Source: Actinacidiphila oryziradicis
GTDB taxonomy: Bacteria; Actinomycetota; Actinomycetes; Streptomycetales; Streptomycetaceae
Reading direction: 5' to 3'
NCBI RefSeq assembly: GCF_005047355.1
Contig: NZ_SUMC01000004.1
Span: 62,001 to 126,000, forward strand
DNA: 64,000 nt
In this document: positions 1 to 8,929 of the stretch, one piece after another
Numbering within the stretch: position 1 is the stretch's first letter
Layout: the number at the start of each line of letters is the position of its first letter
Position numbers and translations under genes: made by a program
Notes under the pieces: generated by a model
What the model saw: the letters and a program-made list of their open reading frames with translations, nothing else
Database searches by the model: none
What the model was told of the DNA's origin: nothing

Positions 1-1407
1 GCCGGCGCCACCTCCTCCGCATCGTCCAAGCTCGTCCACGGCGGTCTGCGCTACCTGCAGACCGGCGCGGTCAAGCTCGTCGCGGAGAACCACCAGGAGC
101 GGCGGGCGCTGGCCAAGGACGTGGCCCCGCACCTCGTCAACCCGCTCACCTTCTACCTGCCGGTCTACAAGGGAGGCCCGGTCGGCGCCGCGAAGCTCGG
201 CGCGGGCGTCTTCGCCTACACCGCCCTTTCCGCCTTCGGCGACGGCGTCGGCAAGGTCATCTCCCCGGCCAGGGCGCTGGCCGGCAACCCAGGGCTGCGT
301 ACGGAGAACCTCAAGGCCGTCGCGGTCTACTACGACCACCAGATGAACGACTCCCGGGTCGCTGTCATGACGGTCCGCGCAGCGGTCGAGGCCGGCGCCG
401 TGGTCCTCAACCACGCCGAGGTCAAGGGCCTGCGCTTCACCCACGGCCGGGTCACCGGCGCCGACCTCTCGGACCGCGTCGACGGCACCGAGTTCGGCAT
501 CGACGCCCGGGTCGTCCTCAACGCCACCGGTCCCTGGGTCGACCACCTGCGCAAGCTGGAGGACGCCGCCTCCGACCCGAGCATCCGCCTGTCCAAGGGC
601 GCCCACGTCGTGCTCAAGCGCAAGGCCCCCTGGAAGGCCGCCATGGCCACCCCCATCGACAAGTACCGCATCACCTTCGCGCTGCCGTGGGAGGACCAGC
701 TCCTGCTCGGCACCACCGACGAGGAGTACACCGGCGACCCGGCCGACGTGCGGGCCACCGAAGCCGATATCCAGCAGATCCTCGACGAGGCCGCGCACTC
801 CGTACGCGCCGAGCACCTCAGCCGGGACCTGATCACCTACGCCTTCGCCGGCCTCCGGGTGCTCCCTGGCGGCCCCGGCGGCGTCGAGAAGGCCAAGCGC
901 GAGACCGTGGTCAGCGAGGGCCGCGGCGGCATGCTCTCCGTCGCGGGCGGGAAGTGGACCACCTACCGCCACATCGGCCGCACCGTGATGGCCAAGATCG
1001 CCAAGCTGCCCGGCGGCCCGCTGAACGACGACATGGTCGCTCTCTCCCAGCTGCCCAAGCGCCCCCCGCTGCCCGGTGTCGCCAACCCCAACGCCGTCGC
1101 CCACCGACTGCTCGTCGACCACGATCTGGGCAGCCGTCTCGACCCGCTCACCGCGCGGCACCTCGCCACCCACTACGGCTCGCTCTCCTTCGACATCGCC
1201 CGGCTGGCCAACGAGGACCCGGCCCTCGCGCTGCGCATCCACCCCGACGGCCCCGAGATCTGGGCCCAGGTCGTCTATGCCCGCGACTACGAGTGGGCTG
1301 AGACCGCCGACGACGTCCTGCGCCGCCGTACCACCCTGACGGTGCGCGGCCTCGACACGGACGAGGTACGCGCCGGGGTGGAGAAGATACTGGCCAAGCG
1401 CGCCTGA
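1..1407 (+). CDS. glpD: Glycerol-3-phosphate dehydrogenase, C-terminal part
   Basis: This is an FAD-dependent oxidation of sn-glycerol-3-phosphate to dihydroxyacetone phosphate at the inner face of the membrane. The reading frame is open from base 1, so the true start lies outside the window and the first ATG/GTG inside it is not the start. The first visible residues read AGATSSASSKLVHGGLRYLQ, the Ser-Ser-Lys-x-x-His-Gly-Gly-Leu-Arg-Tyr motif near the GlpD N-terminus, so only the dinucleotide-binding beginning is missing. Further on are the family segments around GPWVDHLRK and GGKWTTYRHIGR. In Streptomyces this gene normally ends the glycerol operon. It ends in TGA, followed by a hairpin repeat, and faces a convergent regulator gene. 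Confidence 0.93.
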   Translation, partial: AGATSSASSKLVHGGLRYLQTGAVKLVAENHQERRALAKDVAPHLVNPLTFYLPVYKGGPVGAAKLGAGVFAYTALSAFGDGVGKVISPARALAGNPGLRTENLKAVAVYYDHQMNDSRVAVMTVRAAVEAGAVVLNHAEVKGLRFTHGRVTGADLSDRVDGTEFGIDARVVLNATGPWVDHLRKLEDAASDPSIRLSKGAHVVLKRKAPWKAAMATPIDKYRITFALPWEDQLLLGTTDEEYTGDPADVRATEADIQQILDEAAHSVRAEHLSRDLITYAFAGLRVLPGGPGGVEKAKRETVVSEGRGGMLSVAGGKWTTYRHIGRTVMAKIAKLPGGPLNDDMVALSQLPKRPPLPGVANPNAVAHRLLVDHDLGSRLDPLTARHLATHYGSLSFDIARLANEDPALALRIHPDGPEIWAQVVYARDYEWAETADDVLRRRTTLTVRGLDTDEVRAGVEKILAKRA

Positions 1408-1411
1408 GGGC

Positions 1412-1512
1412 TGTCCTCAAACGCCGGGCACAATCCAGTGCCCCCAGCCTTCGGCCGGGAGGTGCCCCCAGTCCGGCGTTTGTGGGGCACCTCCCGGACG
1501 GAGTCCGGGGGA
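1412..1512. repeat. Intergenic hairpin repeat between convergent genes
   Basis: The first part carries a 'tcctcaaacgccgg' segment that recurs in variant form near 30562, 30668 and 50416. Next comes an element from 1441 (cccccagccttcggccggga, then ggtgccccca) followed by its near inverted copy ggggcacctccc, so the RNA can fold into a long GC-rich stem. The same element occurs at about 30520 and, inverted, at about 31050. It sits between glpD and the convergent response regulator and could terminate transcription from both sides. Confidence 0.6.
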
Positions 1513-1572
1513 GGATCGTTACGCCGCACGCCGAGAGCCAGGCGGCCGACGGAGCCACGGCCGACCCATGTG

Positions 1573-2244
1573 TTACCCCGCCCCCGGCCGCACCAGGCCG
1601 CTCTCGTACGCGTACACCGCCGCCTGGACCCGGTCCCGAAGCGCCAGCTTCGTCAGCATGTGCCCCACGTGCGTCTTCACTGTCGTCTCACTGACGAAAA
1701 GCTCCGCCGCGATCTCCGCGTTCGACAAGCCCCGCGCCACCAGCTTCAACACCTCGACCTCCCGCTCGGTCAAGGTGTGCAGCACCTGCGGGACCTGATC
1801 CTCCTGGGACGGCAGCCGCCCCGCGTACTTGTCGAGCAGCCGGCGCGTGATGCTGGGCGCCAGCATCGCCTCACCGGCGGCCACCACGCGGATGGCCTGC
1901 ACCAGTTCATGCGCCGGCGCGTCCTTCAGCAGAAAGCCGCTCGCCCCCGCCCGCAGCGCCTCCACCACATACTCGTCAAGGTCGAATGTGGTCAGCACCA
2001 GCACTTTCGCCGGCCCGTCCCGCCCGGGACCGGTGATCTGCCGGGTCGACTCGACGCCGTCCATCCGCGGCATCCGGACGTCCATCAGCACCACATCGGG
2101 CTGTAGCGCCCGAACCTGGTCCAGCGCTTGCTGCCCGTCCCCCGCCTCACCTACCACGACAAGATCCGGCTCGGCCTCCAGAATCATCCGGAAACCGGTA
2201 CGCAGCAGCGGCTGGTCGTCCACCAGCAGCACGCGAATAGCCAC
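1573..2244 (-). CDS. NarL/FixJ-type response regulator, orphan
   Basis: This is a two-domain transcription factor of 223 residues. The receiver domain (about 1-120) has the acidic pair in LLVDDQ, a phospho-acceptor aspartate near residue 55 in LMDVRMPRMDG, and the switch Thr and Lys (LVLTTFD, FLLKDAP). A linker leads to a LuxR-type helix-turn-helix beginning LTEREVEVLKLVARGLSNAE. I place the start at the GTG at 2244, which has a GGGGAGGGGATCCT ribosome site in front. An in-frame start at 2292 would add a charged tail and overlap the next gene. No sensor kinase is adjacent on either side, so its partner is encoded elsewhere. Its target is unknown. Confidence 0.9.
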   Translation of the reverse strand: MAIRVLLVDDQPLLRTGFRMILEAEPDLVVVGEAGDGQQALDQVRALQPDVVLMDVRMPRMDGVESTRQITGPGRDGPAKVLVLTTFDLDEYVVEALRAGASGFLLKDAPAHELVQAIRVVAAGEAMLAPSITRRLLDKYAGRLPSQEDQVPQVLHTLTEREVEVLKLVARGLSNAEIAAELFVSETTVKTHVGHMLTKLALRDRVQAAVYAYESGLVRPGAG

Positions 2245-2278
2245 AGGATCCCCTCCCCCTTCACCCGAGCGCTCTCGC

Positions 2279-3145
2279 TCAAGATCCCTCATTCTTCCCC
2301 AATCCGGCCAGCGGATAAGGCGGGGGAGTGCCCCCGAACGACGGACAGACCGCCTGGAAATCGCACCAGTCGCACAACCGGCTCGGCCGTGGCCGCCAGT
2401 CCCCGCTGTCCGTCGCCTCCCTGATGGCCTCCCACAGGGCCTGGAGCTTGCGCTCCACCCCGCGCAGATCCCCCTCCGAGGGGTCGTACGTCAGCACATC
2501 GCCGCTGCCCAGGTAGACCAGCTGGAGCCGCCGGGGAACCACCCCGCGCAGCCGCCAGAGCACCAGCGCGTAGAACTTCATCTGGAAGAGCGCCTCGTCC
2601 GCGTACTCCGGCCGCGGCGCCTTCCCGGTCTTGTAGTCGACCACCCGCAGGTCTCCCGTCGTGGGAGCCACGTCCAGCCGGTCGACGTACCCCCGAAGCG
2701 TCAGCCCCGACTCCAGCGCCGTCTCCACGTAGAGCTCACGCTCGGCCGGCTCCAGTCGCGTCGGGTCCTCCAGCGTGAACCACCGGTCCACCAGCCGCCG
2801 CGCGCTCTCCAGCCACTCCGCCAGCTGGGCGCCCGCCTCCGCCTCCCCGTGCGCACCCGGGAAGAGCCCCGCCAGCTCCGGCCGGGCCGCGAGCAGCTTC
2901 TCCCACTCGCCCGGCACCATCGCCCGTGCCCGGTCCGCCGTACGCTCCACAGCAGGGGCGTCGAAAAGCCGTTCCAGAACGGCGTGCACCACGGTGCCCC
3001 GGGTCGCCGCCTCGCTCGGCTTCTCCGGCAGCTTGTCGATCACCCGGAGGCGGTACAGCAGCGGACAGCGCATGAAGTCGGCCGCCCGCGACGGCGAGAG
3101 CGAGGACGGCGGCCTCGGAGGGATGCGGTCAGTGCTGGTAACCAT
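2279..3145 (-). CDS. RecB-family PD-(D/E)XK nuclease with Fe-S cluster cysteines
   Basis: A 288-residue stand-alone nuclease domain related to the C-terminus of RecB/AddB and to Cas4. The PD-(D/E)XK core is visible in the segment LRVVDYKTGKAPR, preceded by GTVVHAVLERLF, which fits the GxxxHxxLE-type motif of this family. One cysteine sits near the start (MRCPLLYRLR) and three near the end (LCDWCDFQAVCP). This spacing is known in AddB and Cas4 proteins to bind a 4Fe-4S cluster that staples the fold. It probably acts on DNA ends in repair, but no helicase partner lies beside it. It is transcribed toward the response regulator with a gap of about 34 bases. Confidence 0.88.
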   Translation of the reverse strand: MVTSTDRIPPRPPSSLSPSRAADFMRCPLLYRLRVIDKLPEKPSEAATRGTVVHAVLERLFDAPAVERTADRARAMVPGEWEKLLAARPELAGLFPGAHGEAEAGAQLAEWLESARRLVDRWFTLEDPTRLEPAERELYVETALESGLTLRGYVDRLDVAPTTGDLRVVDYKTGKAPRPEYADEALFQMKFYALVLWRLRGVVPRRLQLVYLGSGDVLTYDPSEGDLRGVERKLQALWEAIREATDSGDWRPRPSRLCDWCDFQAVCPSFGGTPPPYPLAGLGKNEGS

Positions 3146-3241
3146 GACAGGACCCTATGGGGTACCACTGACAGCCGGTGCCCGCTGTCCACACCCGGGC
3201 AATACCATCAACCCAGACGACAGGCGAACGATGGGGAATCA

Positions 3242-4474
3242 GTGAGCGACAGCGGGCGGCCGCCGACGGACGACGCGCAGACCCCGGGGCCCGGCGACGG
3301 TCCCGGCAAGGGCGCCAAGGAGAGCGGCGGCGGATTCCTCATGGGCCGCATCTTCGGCGTACCCGTCTACGTCGCGCCCAGTTGGTTCCTGGTCGCCGCC
3401 CTGATCACCTGGGTCTTCGGCGGTCAGCTCGACCGCGTACTGCCCGAGCTGGGCAACCTCCGCTACCTTGTCTCGCTCTTCTTCGCCATCGCTTTCTACG
3501 CCTCCGTACTCGTCCACGAGCTCGCCCACACCGTGGCCGCCCTCCGCTTCGACCTCCCGGTGCGCCGCATCCAGCTGCAGTTCTTCGGCGGCGTCTCCGA
3601 GATCGAAAAGGAGTCCGACACGCCCGGCCGTGAATTCGTTCTGGCGTTCGTCGGGCCACTGCTGTCGCTCATCCTCGCCGGGATCTTCTACCTCGGCATG
3701 CAGGGCGTGGAACCGGGCACCGTCCCGGGTGTGCTGCTCGGTGGCCTCATGATCAGCAATCTGATCGTCGCCGTCTTCAACCTCCTCCCCGGTCTGCCCC
3801 TCGACGGTGGCCGGATGCTCCGCGCCGTCGTCTGGAAGATCAGCGGCAAACCCATGACCGGCACCGCAGCCGCGGCCTGGACCGGCAGGGCGCTGGCCAT
3901 CGCGGTCCTCGTCGGCCTTCCGCTGCTGTCCTACGCCGGCGGCCTCAACGACGGCTCCAACCAGACGTCCGGCTTCAACTCCCTCACCGACGCGTTGCTG
4001 GCCGCCATCCTGGCCGCCATCATCTGGACCGGCGCGGGCAACGCCCTGCGCATGGCCCGGCTCCGTGAACACCTTCCCGGCCTCCAGGCCCGCACCCTCA
4101 CCCGCAGGGCCCTCCCCGTCTCCTCCGACACGCCCCTGTCCGAGGCACTCCGGCGCGCCAACGAGGCCGGCGCCCGCGCCCTCGTCGTCGTCGACGGCCA
4201 CGGTGCCCCCACCGCCGTCGTCCGCGAGGCCGCCATCGTCGGCGTCCCCGAGCACCGCCGCCCATGGGTCGCCGTCAGCGGCCTCGCCCAGGACCTCAAG
4301 CCCGGCATGAAGGTTTCCGTCGAACTCGCCGGCGAAGACCTCCTCGACACCCTCCGCGCAACCCCCGCCACCGAATACCTCGTGGTCGAACCCACCGGCG
4401 AGATCTATGGAGTCCTCTCCACCGCCGACGTCGAACGCGCCTTCCTCGCGGCCATGGCGCGGCCGTCTTCCTAA
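3242..4474 (+). CDS. Site-2 protease family membrane metalloprotease with CBS domains
   Basis: A 410-residue polytopic membrane protease of the S2P/SpoIVFB type. The zinc site HELAH lies in a membrane helix near residues 92-96, and the third-ligand motif LLPGLPLDGGRM lies near residue 188. The C-terminal third (about 290-405) looks like a paired CBS regulatory domain, as in SpoIVFB-like actinobacterial proteins. The GTG at 3242 is taken as the start because GGGGA stands just upstream; the first 30 residues are hydrophilic and poorly conserved. The substrate is unknown. Family members cleave membrane-bound anti-sigma factors or other single-span proteins. It is divergent from the RecB-type nuclease gene with under 100 bases between them. 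Confidence 0.88.
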   Translation: MSDSGRPPTDDAQTPGPGDGPGKGAKESGGGFLMGRIFGVPVYVAPSWFLVAALITWVFGGQLDRVLPELGNLRYLVSLFFAIAFYASVLVHELAHTVAALRFDLPVRRIQLQFFGGVSEIEKESDTPGREFVLAFVGPLLSLILAGIFYLGMQGVEPGTVPGVLLGGLMISNLIVAVFNLLPGLPLDGGRMLRAVVWKISGKPMTGTAAAAWTGRALAIAVLVGLPLLSYAGGLNDGSNQTSGFNSLTDALLAAILAAIIWTGAGNALRMARLREHLPGLQARTLTRRALPVSSDTPLSEALRRANEAGARALVVVDGHGAPTAVVREAAIVGVPEHRRPWVAVSGLAQDLKPGMKVSVELAGEDLLDTLRATPATEYLVVEPTGEIYGVLSTADVERAFLAAMARPSS

Positions 4475-4743
4475 GGGCTCGGTTCGCCTCCGGTCCGCTC
4501 AGCCACTGTCGACGCTCGACCGTGCACGGTCGTTCGTACCTCACGACCTGTGCGCGCTCTCCCTTTCGACAGTGGCCGCTCCCCTTCGGCTCACTCGCCT
4601 TTCTTCTGGGGCTCGGTTCGCCTCCGGGGCGCTTGGGTCTCCGTCGAGGGTCGACCGTGCTCGGTCGTTTGTACCTCACGACCTGCGCGTGTTCTCCCTT
4701 TCGACGGCGGCGCGCCCCTTCGGCTCACTCGCCTGGGCGAGCC
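4475..4743. repeat. Two tandem copies of a ~133-bp non-coding element
   Basis: The gap of almost 300 bases before trmI is filled by two imperfect direct copies. Copy 1 runs from 4475 and copy 2 from 4608, each beginning gggctcggttcgcctccgg. Both contain a short palindrome (gaccgtgcacggtc in copy 1, one base different in copy 2), then gtacctcacgacctg, then ctccctttcgac, and end in ccccttcggctcactcgcc. Offsets grow from 133 to 144 bases through small insertions. No open frame is shared. It may act as an RNA hairpin element or terminator array. Confidence 0.75.
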
Positions 4744-4771
4744 GGGCATCCCAAGCCGGTAGGCTGGTCAC

Positions 4772-5680
4772 ATGTCCGAACCGACCGGTGCCGCCCGTCG
4801 CCGCGGCCCCTTCCAGGTCGGGGACCAGGTCCAGCTCACCGACCCCAAGGGACGCCACTACACCTTCACGCTCGAAGCCGGGAAGCAGTTCCACACCCAC
4901 AAGGGTGCCTTCCCCCACGACGAGCTGATCGGTGCCCCCGAGGGCAGTGTTGTCCGTACCACGGGAAACGTCGCCTATCTCGCGCTGAGACCCCTGCTCC
5001 CCGACTATGTCCTGTCCATGCCCCGCGGCGCCGCGGTGGTCTATCCCAAGGACGCGGGGCAGATCCTGGCCATGGCCGACATCTTCCCCGGCGCCCGTGT
5101 CGTCGAGGCAGGCGTCGGCTCCGGCTCACTCAGCAGCTTCCTGCTGCGCGCCATCGGTGATCAGGGCATGCTGCACAGCTACGAGCGCCGGGCGGACTTC
5201 GCCGAGATCGCCACCCAGAACGTGGAACGCTACTTCGGCGGCCCCCACCCCGCATGGCAGCTCACCGTCGGCGACCTCCAGGACAACCTCTCCGACACCG
5301 AGGTCGACCGCGTCATCCTGGACATGCTCGCTCCCTGGGAGTGCCTGGACGCCGTCTCCAAGGCCCTGGTCCCCGGCGGCATCGTCTGCGCCTACGTGGC
5401 CACCACCACCCAGCTCGCCCGCACCGTCGAGGCCATCCGTGAGCACGGCACCTTCAACGAGCCGGCCGCCTGGGAGACCATGGTCCGCACCTGGCACGTC
5501 GAAGGCCTCGCAGTCCGCCCCGATCACCGCATGATCGGCCACACCGGCTTCCTCCTCACCGCCCGGCGGCTCGCCGACGGCGTCGAGCCGCCGCTGCGCC
5601 GCCGCCGGCCCGCCAAGGGCGCCTATGGCGAGGACTACACCGGTCCCGGCAGCGAAAGCGGCGGCAGTAACGCCACGTAA
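4772..5680 (+). CDS. trmI: tRNA (adenine-58-N1)-methyltransferase
   Basis: This enzyme transfers a methyl group from S-adenosylmethionine to N1 of A58 in the T-loop of tRNA. It acts as a tetramer in the cytoplasm. The 302-residue protein starts with the small beta-rich N-terminal domain (to about 80), then the Rossmann methyltransferase domain with the SAM motif VVEAGVGSGSLSSFLL near residue 112 and the catalytic-region segment VILDMLAPWE. The length matches actinobacterial TrmI such as M. tuberculosis Rv2118c. TrmI is commonly found just upstream of the proteasome genes in actinobacteria, as here. The C-terminal 40 residues are charged and probably disordered. Confidence 0.95.
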   Translation: MSEPTGAARRRGPFQVGDQVQLTDPKGRHYTFTLEAGKQFHTHKGAFPHDELIGAPEGSVVRTTGNVAYLALRPLLPDYVLSMPRGAAVVYPKDAGQILAMADIFPGARVVEAGVGSGSLSSFLLRAIGDQGMLHSYERRADFAEIATQNVERYFGGPHPAWQLTVGDLQDNLSDTEVDRVILDMLAPWECLDAVSKALVPGGIVCAYVATTTQLARTVEAIREHGTFNEPAAWETMVRTWHVEGLAVRPDHRMIGHTGFLLTARRLADGVEPPLRRRRPAKGAYGEDYTGPGSESGGSNAT

Positions 5681-5707
5681 TCACCCGAAAGCCGCGACAC
5701 GCCACGA

Positions 5708-5749
5708 CACAGGCCGCAGACACCCACCCCAGGGCGTCGGCGGCCTGTG
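5708..5749 (+). terminator. Stem-loop downstream of trmI
   Basis: Perfect 10-base arms, cacaggccgc (5708-5717) and gcggcctgtg (5740-5749), enclose a 22-base loop about 27 bases after the trmI stop. There is no U-run, as is usual for Streptomyces terminators. Confidence 0.5.
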
Positions 5750-5816
5750 ACATATGGCACGATGCCAAAGCTTCGCAGCGCCAAAAAATTCGCATCCCCC
5801 AACAGGAGACAGCCGC

Positions 5817-6380
5817 GTGCAGCCCTCCGCAGGCACGGTTCTTCCGCACACCCGGGCCCGCTCCGTGCACTGGATCACGACAGCCGCCGCCGTCGCGGCC
5901 GTGGTAGGGGCCGGAACACTCGTGCCCACCGCCGATGCGACGCCCAGCAGCACCGCACACACCGCCTCTGTGAAGGCGCCGGACCCCAAGGCCGCCCACT
6001 ATCCCCTGGACTGCGCGGGAGCCCCCGTGGACGTCGTGGACCACGTCTCCGGGGACCTGGACGAGGACGGCCGCCCCGAGACCGTTTCGGTCGTGCGCTG
6101 CCACTCCGAGACCGGCACCCCGCCCAGCGGCGTCTACGTGCTCTCCGCCGGGGCCACCACGGGCAGTGCCCCCCGGATCATCGAGACCCTCGTGAATCCC
6201 AAGGAGAAGCGGAGCATCAAGGACCTGAAGCTCGACGGCCGTATCGTGCGGGCCACAATCCTCGGCTACTCCAGCGACAATGTCCCCCGCTGCTGCCCGG
6301 ACCAGCAGCGCTCCTACGGCTGGGAGTGGCGCGCCGGTACCTTCTATGTGATCCCCGGCCCACTCGCGAACAGTGTGTGA
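5817..6380 (+). CDS. Small exported protein of unknown function
   Basis: A 187-residue protein with an N-terminal signal sequence: basic start, then the hydrophobic run WITTAAAVAAVVGAGTL, then small residues (TADAT) where a signal peptidase could cut. The GTG at 5817 is preceded by AGGAGACAGCCGC, which decides the start. The mature part has four cysteines: one early (LDCAGAP), one mid (VRCHSE) and a CC pair (VPRCCPDQQRSYGWEW), so disulfides are likely outside the cell. I do not recognise the family beyond a resemblance to Streptomyces secreted proteins at this position. It converges on the ferredoxin gene with only four bases between the stop codons. Confidence 0.8.
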   Translation: MQPSAGTVLPHTRARSVHWITTAAAVAAVVGAGTLVPTADATPSSTAHTASVKAPDPKAAHYPLDCAGAPVDVVDHVSGDLDEDGRPETVSVVRCHSETGTPPSGVYVLSAGATTGSAPRIIETLVNPKEKRSIKDLKLDGRIVRATILGYSSDNVPRCCPDQQRSYGWEWRAGTFYVIPGPLANSV

Positions 6381-6384
6381 CAGA

Positions 6385-6675
6385 TCACTCCGCAGTGGGC
6401 CCGAAAACCTCTACCCTGTCCGAAACGCGCCGAACGTGGATGCACTCACCGGGGCACTCCTTGGCCGAGTCCACCACGTCGACCAGCAGCGGCAGCGGCA
6501 CTGGAGCCGTGGCGCCCCGCGCCTGCCGAAGCTGGTCGTCACCACCCTTGACATAGGCAAGCCCGTCAATATCCAGCTCGAACACCTCGGGCGCATACTG
6601 CACACAGATCCCGTCACCGGTGCACAGGTCCTGGTCGATCCAGACTTCCAGATCCTCGCCGGCCGTCTCGTTCAC
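6385..6675 (-). CDS. Single-cluster ferredoxin
   Basis: A 96-residue acidic electron carrier. Cluster ligands are visible as CTGDGIC (C-x5-C) followed far downstream by ECPGECI (the CP motif). This three-cysteine pattern is typical of the 3Fe-4S or modified 4Fe-4S ferredoxins that serve cytochrome P450s in Streptomyces. The start is the GTG at 6675, with AGGCGAGG a few bases upstream. Upstream in-frame codons would add about 47 basic residues of low quality. No P450 or ferredoxin reductase is nearby, so its partner is unknown. Its promoter region is shared divergently with the proteasome ATPase gene. Confidence 0.9.
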   Translation of the reverse strand: MNETAGEDLEVWIDQDLCTGDGICVQYAPEVFELDIDGLAYVKGGDDQLRQARGATAPVPLPLLVDVVDSAKECPGECIHVRRVSDRVEVFGPTAE

Positions 6676-6856
6676 GGGCACCTCGCCTGTCGTTCGTAGT
6701 CCGGGATGAAACCGGGATGGAACCGCCCCTGACGGGCGTTGACCGAATCGACGATACAACCGGCCGCTTTCCGATGCTGCTGGCTGGGTATCCCCTTGGC
6801 GGGAGGACGTACGCAAGGGTGAAGATCGGACACACCCCGACCGTCTTTCGTGATCT

Positions 6857-6886
6857 AGGGGTTTACACCCCTACCGGCACAGGTAG
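6857..6886 (+). promoter_or_regulatory. Two small overlapping stem-loops in the leader of arc/mpa
   Basis: Arms aggggt/acccct (6857-6862, 6867-6872) and ctacc/ggtag (6871-6875, 6882-6886) share two bases, so the two hairpins compete. They lie 40-70 bases upstream of the proteasome ATPase start, between it and the divergent ferredoxin gene. A role as an operator or leader hairpin is only inferred. Confidence 0.3.
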
Positions 6887-6927
6887 GGTCTGGAAACGTC
6901 CAGCTCCCCTTGGAGGAGGTGAGGACC

Positions 6928-8694
6928 GTGGCGGCCCACGACGACGACATCAACCGTGGCGGCCGACCCGCTCGTGGTTCGGAAGACCCCATGAGCCAGG
7001 TCGCCTTTCTTGAGCAGGAAATCGCCGTCCTGCGACGTAAGCTCGCCGACTCTCCGCGACACACGAGGATTCTCGAAGAGCGGATCGTCGAGCTGCAGAC
7101 CAGCCTGGCAGGCGTGTCCGCTCAAAATGAGCGGCTGGCGAACACTCTCCGCGAGGCCCGCGACCAGATCGTGGCCCTCAAGGAGGAGGTCGACAGGCTC
7201 GCACAGCCTCCTGCAGGCTTCGGTGTGTATCTACAGGCGAACGAGGACGGAACAGCCGACATCTTCACCGGCGGCCGCAAGCTGCGGGTGAATGTCAGCC
7301 CATCCGTCGAACTGGAAGAGCTCCGGCGAGGCCAGGAGGTCATGCTCAACGAGGCGCTCAATGTGGTGGAAGCCATGGCTTATGAGCGCATCGGGGACAT
7401 CGTCACCCTCAAGGAAGTCCTTGAGGACGGCGAGCGTGCCCTGGTCGTCGGGCACACCGACGAGGAGAGGGTGGTGCGGCTCGCCGAGCCGCTCCTGGAC
7501 GGCCTCCTTCGCACTGGTGACGCCCTGCTGCTCGAACCCCGTTCCGGGTACGTCTACGAGCGGGTACCCAAGAGCGAGGTCGAAGAGCTCGTCCTCGAAG
7601 AGGTCCCCGACATCGACTACCGCCAGATTGGCGGTCTCACCAACCAGATCGAGCAGATCCGCGATGCGGTCGAACTGCCCTATCTGCACGCCGAGCTGTT
7701 CAAGGAGTACGAGCTGCGCCCGCCCAAGGGCGTACTCCTCTACGGCCCGCCGGGCTGCGGAAAGACCCTCATCGCCAAGGCAGTGGCCAACTCCCTTGCC
7801 AAGAAGGTCGCCGAAGTCACCGGACGACCGCAGGGCAAAAGCTACTTCCTGAACATCAAGGGTCCCGAGCTGCTCAACAAGTACGTCGGCGAGACCGAGC
7901 GGCAGATCCGCCTGGTCTTCCAGCGTGCGAGGGAGAAGGCCAGCGAGGGCACCCCCGTCATCGTCTTCTTCGACGAGATGGAATCCCTCTTCCGGACCCG
8001 TGGTTCCGGTGTCAGCTCGGACGTGGAGAACACCATCGTCCCGCAGCTGCTCGCCGAGATCGATGGTGTGGAGGGGCTGGAGAACGTCATCGTCATCGGC
8101 GCATCCAACCGCGAGGACATGATCGACCCCGCGATCCTGCGGCCCGGCCGCCTGGACGTGAAGATCAAGATCGAGCGGCCGGACGCGGAGGCGGCGAAGG
8201 ACATCTTCTCGAAGTACCTCGTGCCGACACTCCCGCTCAACAGCGAGGACCTGTCGGAACACGGCGGATCCAAGGCGGGCACCGTGGACGCCATGATCCA
8301 GGCCGTGGTCGAGCGGATGTACACCGAGACCGAGGAGAACCGCTTCCTGGAGGTCACCTATGCCAATGGTGACAAGGAAGTCCTTTATTTCAAGGACTTC
8401 AACTCCGGCGCCATGATCCAGAACATCGTGGACCGGGCGAAGAAGATGGCGATCAAGGATTTCCTCGACCAGAACCAGAAGGGTCTGCGCGTCTCCCACC
8501 TGCTCGCCGCATGTGTGGACGAGTTCAAGGAGAACGAGGACCTGCCCAACACCACCAACCCGGACGACTGGGCCCGGATCTCCGGCAAGAAGGGCGAGCG
8601 GATCGTCTTCATCCGCACCCTTGTCACCGGAAAGCAGGGCGCGGACACCGGCCGCTCCATCGACACCGTCGCCAACACAGGGCAGTACCTGTAA
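6928..8694 (+). CDS. arc: Proteasome-activating AAA+ ATPase ARC/Mpa
   Basis: This hexameric unfoldase recognises pupylated proteins and threads them into the 20S proteasome. The 588-residue protein has an N-terminal coiled coil (about 24-92) that binds Pup, a double OB-fold region (about 95-235), and an AAA domain with Walker A GPPGCGKT at 273-280, Walker B VIVFFDE near 344-350 and the arginine-finger region LRPGRLD. It ends in GQYL; in mycobacterial Mpa this tail docks into the 20S ring. The GTG start at 6928 follows GGAGGTGAGGACC. It heads the proteasome locus and is followed by a strong terminator hairpin, so dop and later genes probably have their own promoter. Confidence 0.98.
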   Translation: MAAHDDDINRGGRPARGSEDPMSQVAFLEQEIAVLRRKLADSPRHTRILEERIVELQTSLAGVSAQNERLANTLREARDQIVALKEEVDRLAQPPAGFGVYLQANEDGTADIFTGGRKLRVNVSPSVELEELRRGQEVMLNEALNVVEAMAYERIGDIVTLKEVLEDGERALVVGHTDEERVVRLAEPLLDGLLRTGDALLLEPRSGYVYERVPKSEVEELVLEEVPDIDYRQIGGLTNQIEQIRDAVELPYLHAELFKEYELRPPKGVLLYGPPGCGKTLIAKAVANSLAKKVAEVTGRPQGKSYFLNIKGPELLNKYVGETERQIRLVFQRAREKASEGTPVIVFFDEMESLFRTRGSGVSSDVENTIVPQLLAEIDGVEGLENVIVIGASNREDMIDPAILRPGRLDVKIKIERPDAEAAKDIFSKYLVPTLPLNSEDLSEHGGSKAGTVDAMIQAVVERMYTETEENRFLEVTYANGDKEVLYFKDFNSGAMIQNIVDRAKKMAIKDFLDQNQKGLRVSHLLAACVDEFKENEDLPNTTNPDDWARISGKKGERIVFIRTLVTGKQGADTGRSIDTVANTGQYL

Positions 8695-8701
8695 GGGCAG
8701 C

Positions 8702-8744
8702 CGTCCGGCTGCGGGCGCCCCGAGCGGGCACCCGCAGCCGGACG
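8702..8744 (+). terminator. Terminator hairpin after arc
   Basis: Fourteen-base perfect arms (cgtccggctgcggg at 8702-8715, its complement at 8731-8744) around a 15-base loop begin 7 bases after the arc stop codon, followed by a short T-rich stretch. Confidence 0.75.
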
Positions 8745-8929
8745 CTGCTTTCGCTGGAAGCAATGAGGGAAATGATCTCCCCACCGCCGCAATCCCGCTC
8801 TAGGCTCTTGGGTACCGCGCCATGCAGTGCGGCGCCGCGTCAGGGGACAGCAGCCGCACTCGGGCCATATATGCAGCGGTACTTGAGCGTCCGGCCCAGC
8901 ACGGGCCGGAGCCGGGCAAGGAGGGCCGC

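Noticed and set aside
1829-3241. Upstream extension of the site-2 protease frame
   Set aside because: Antisense to the response regulator and nuclease; the GTG at 3242 fits the protease start.
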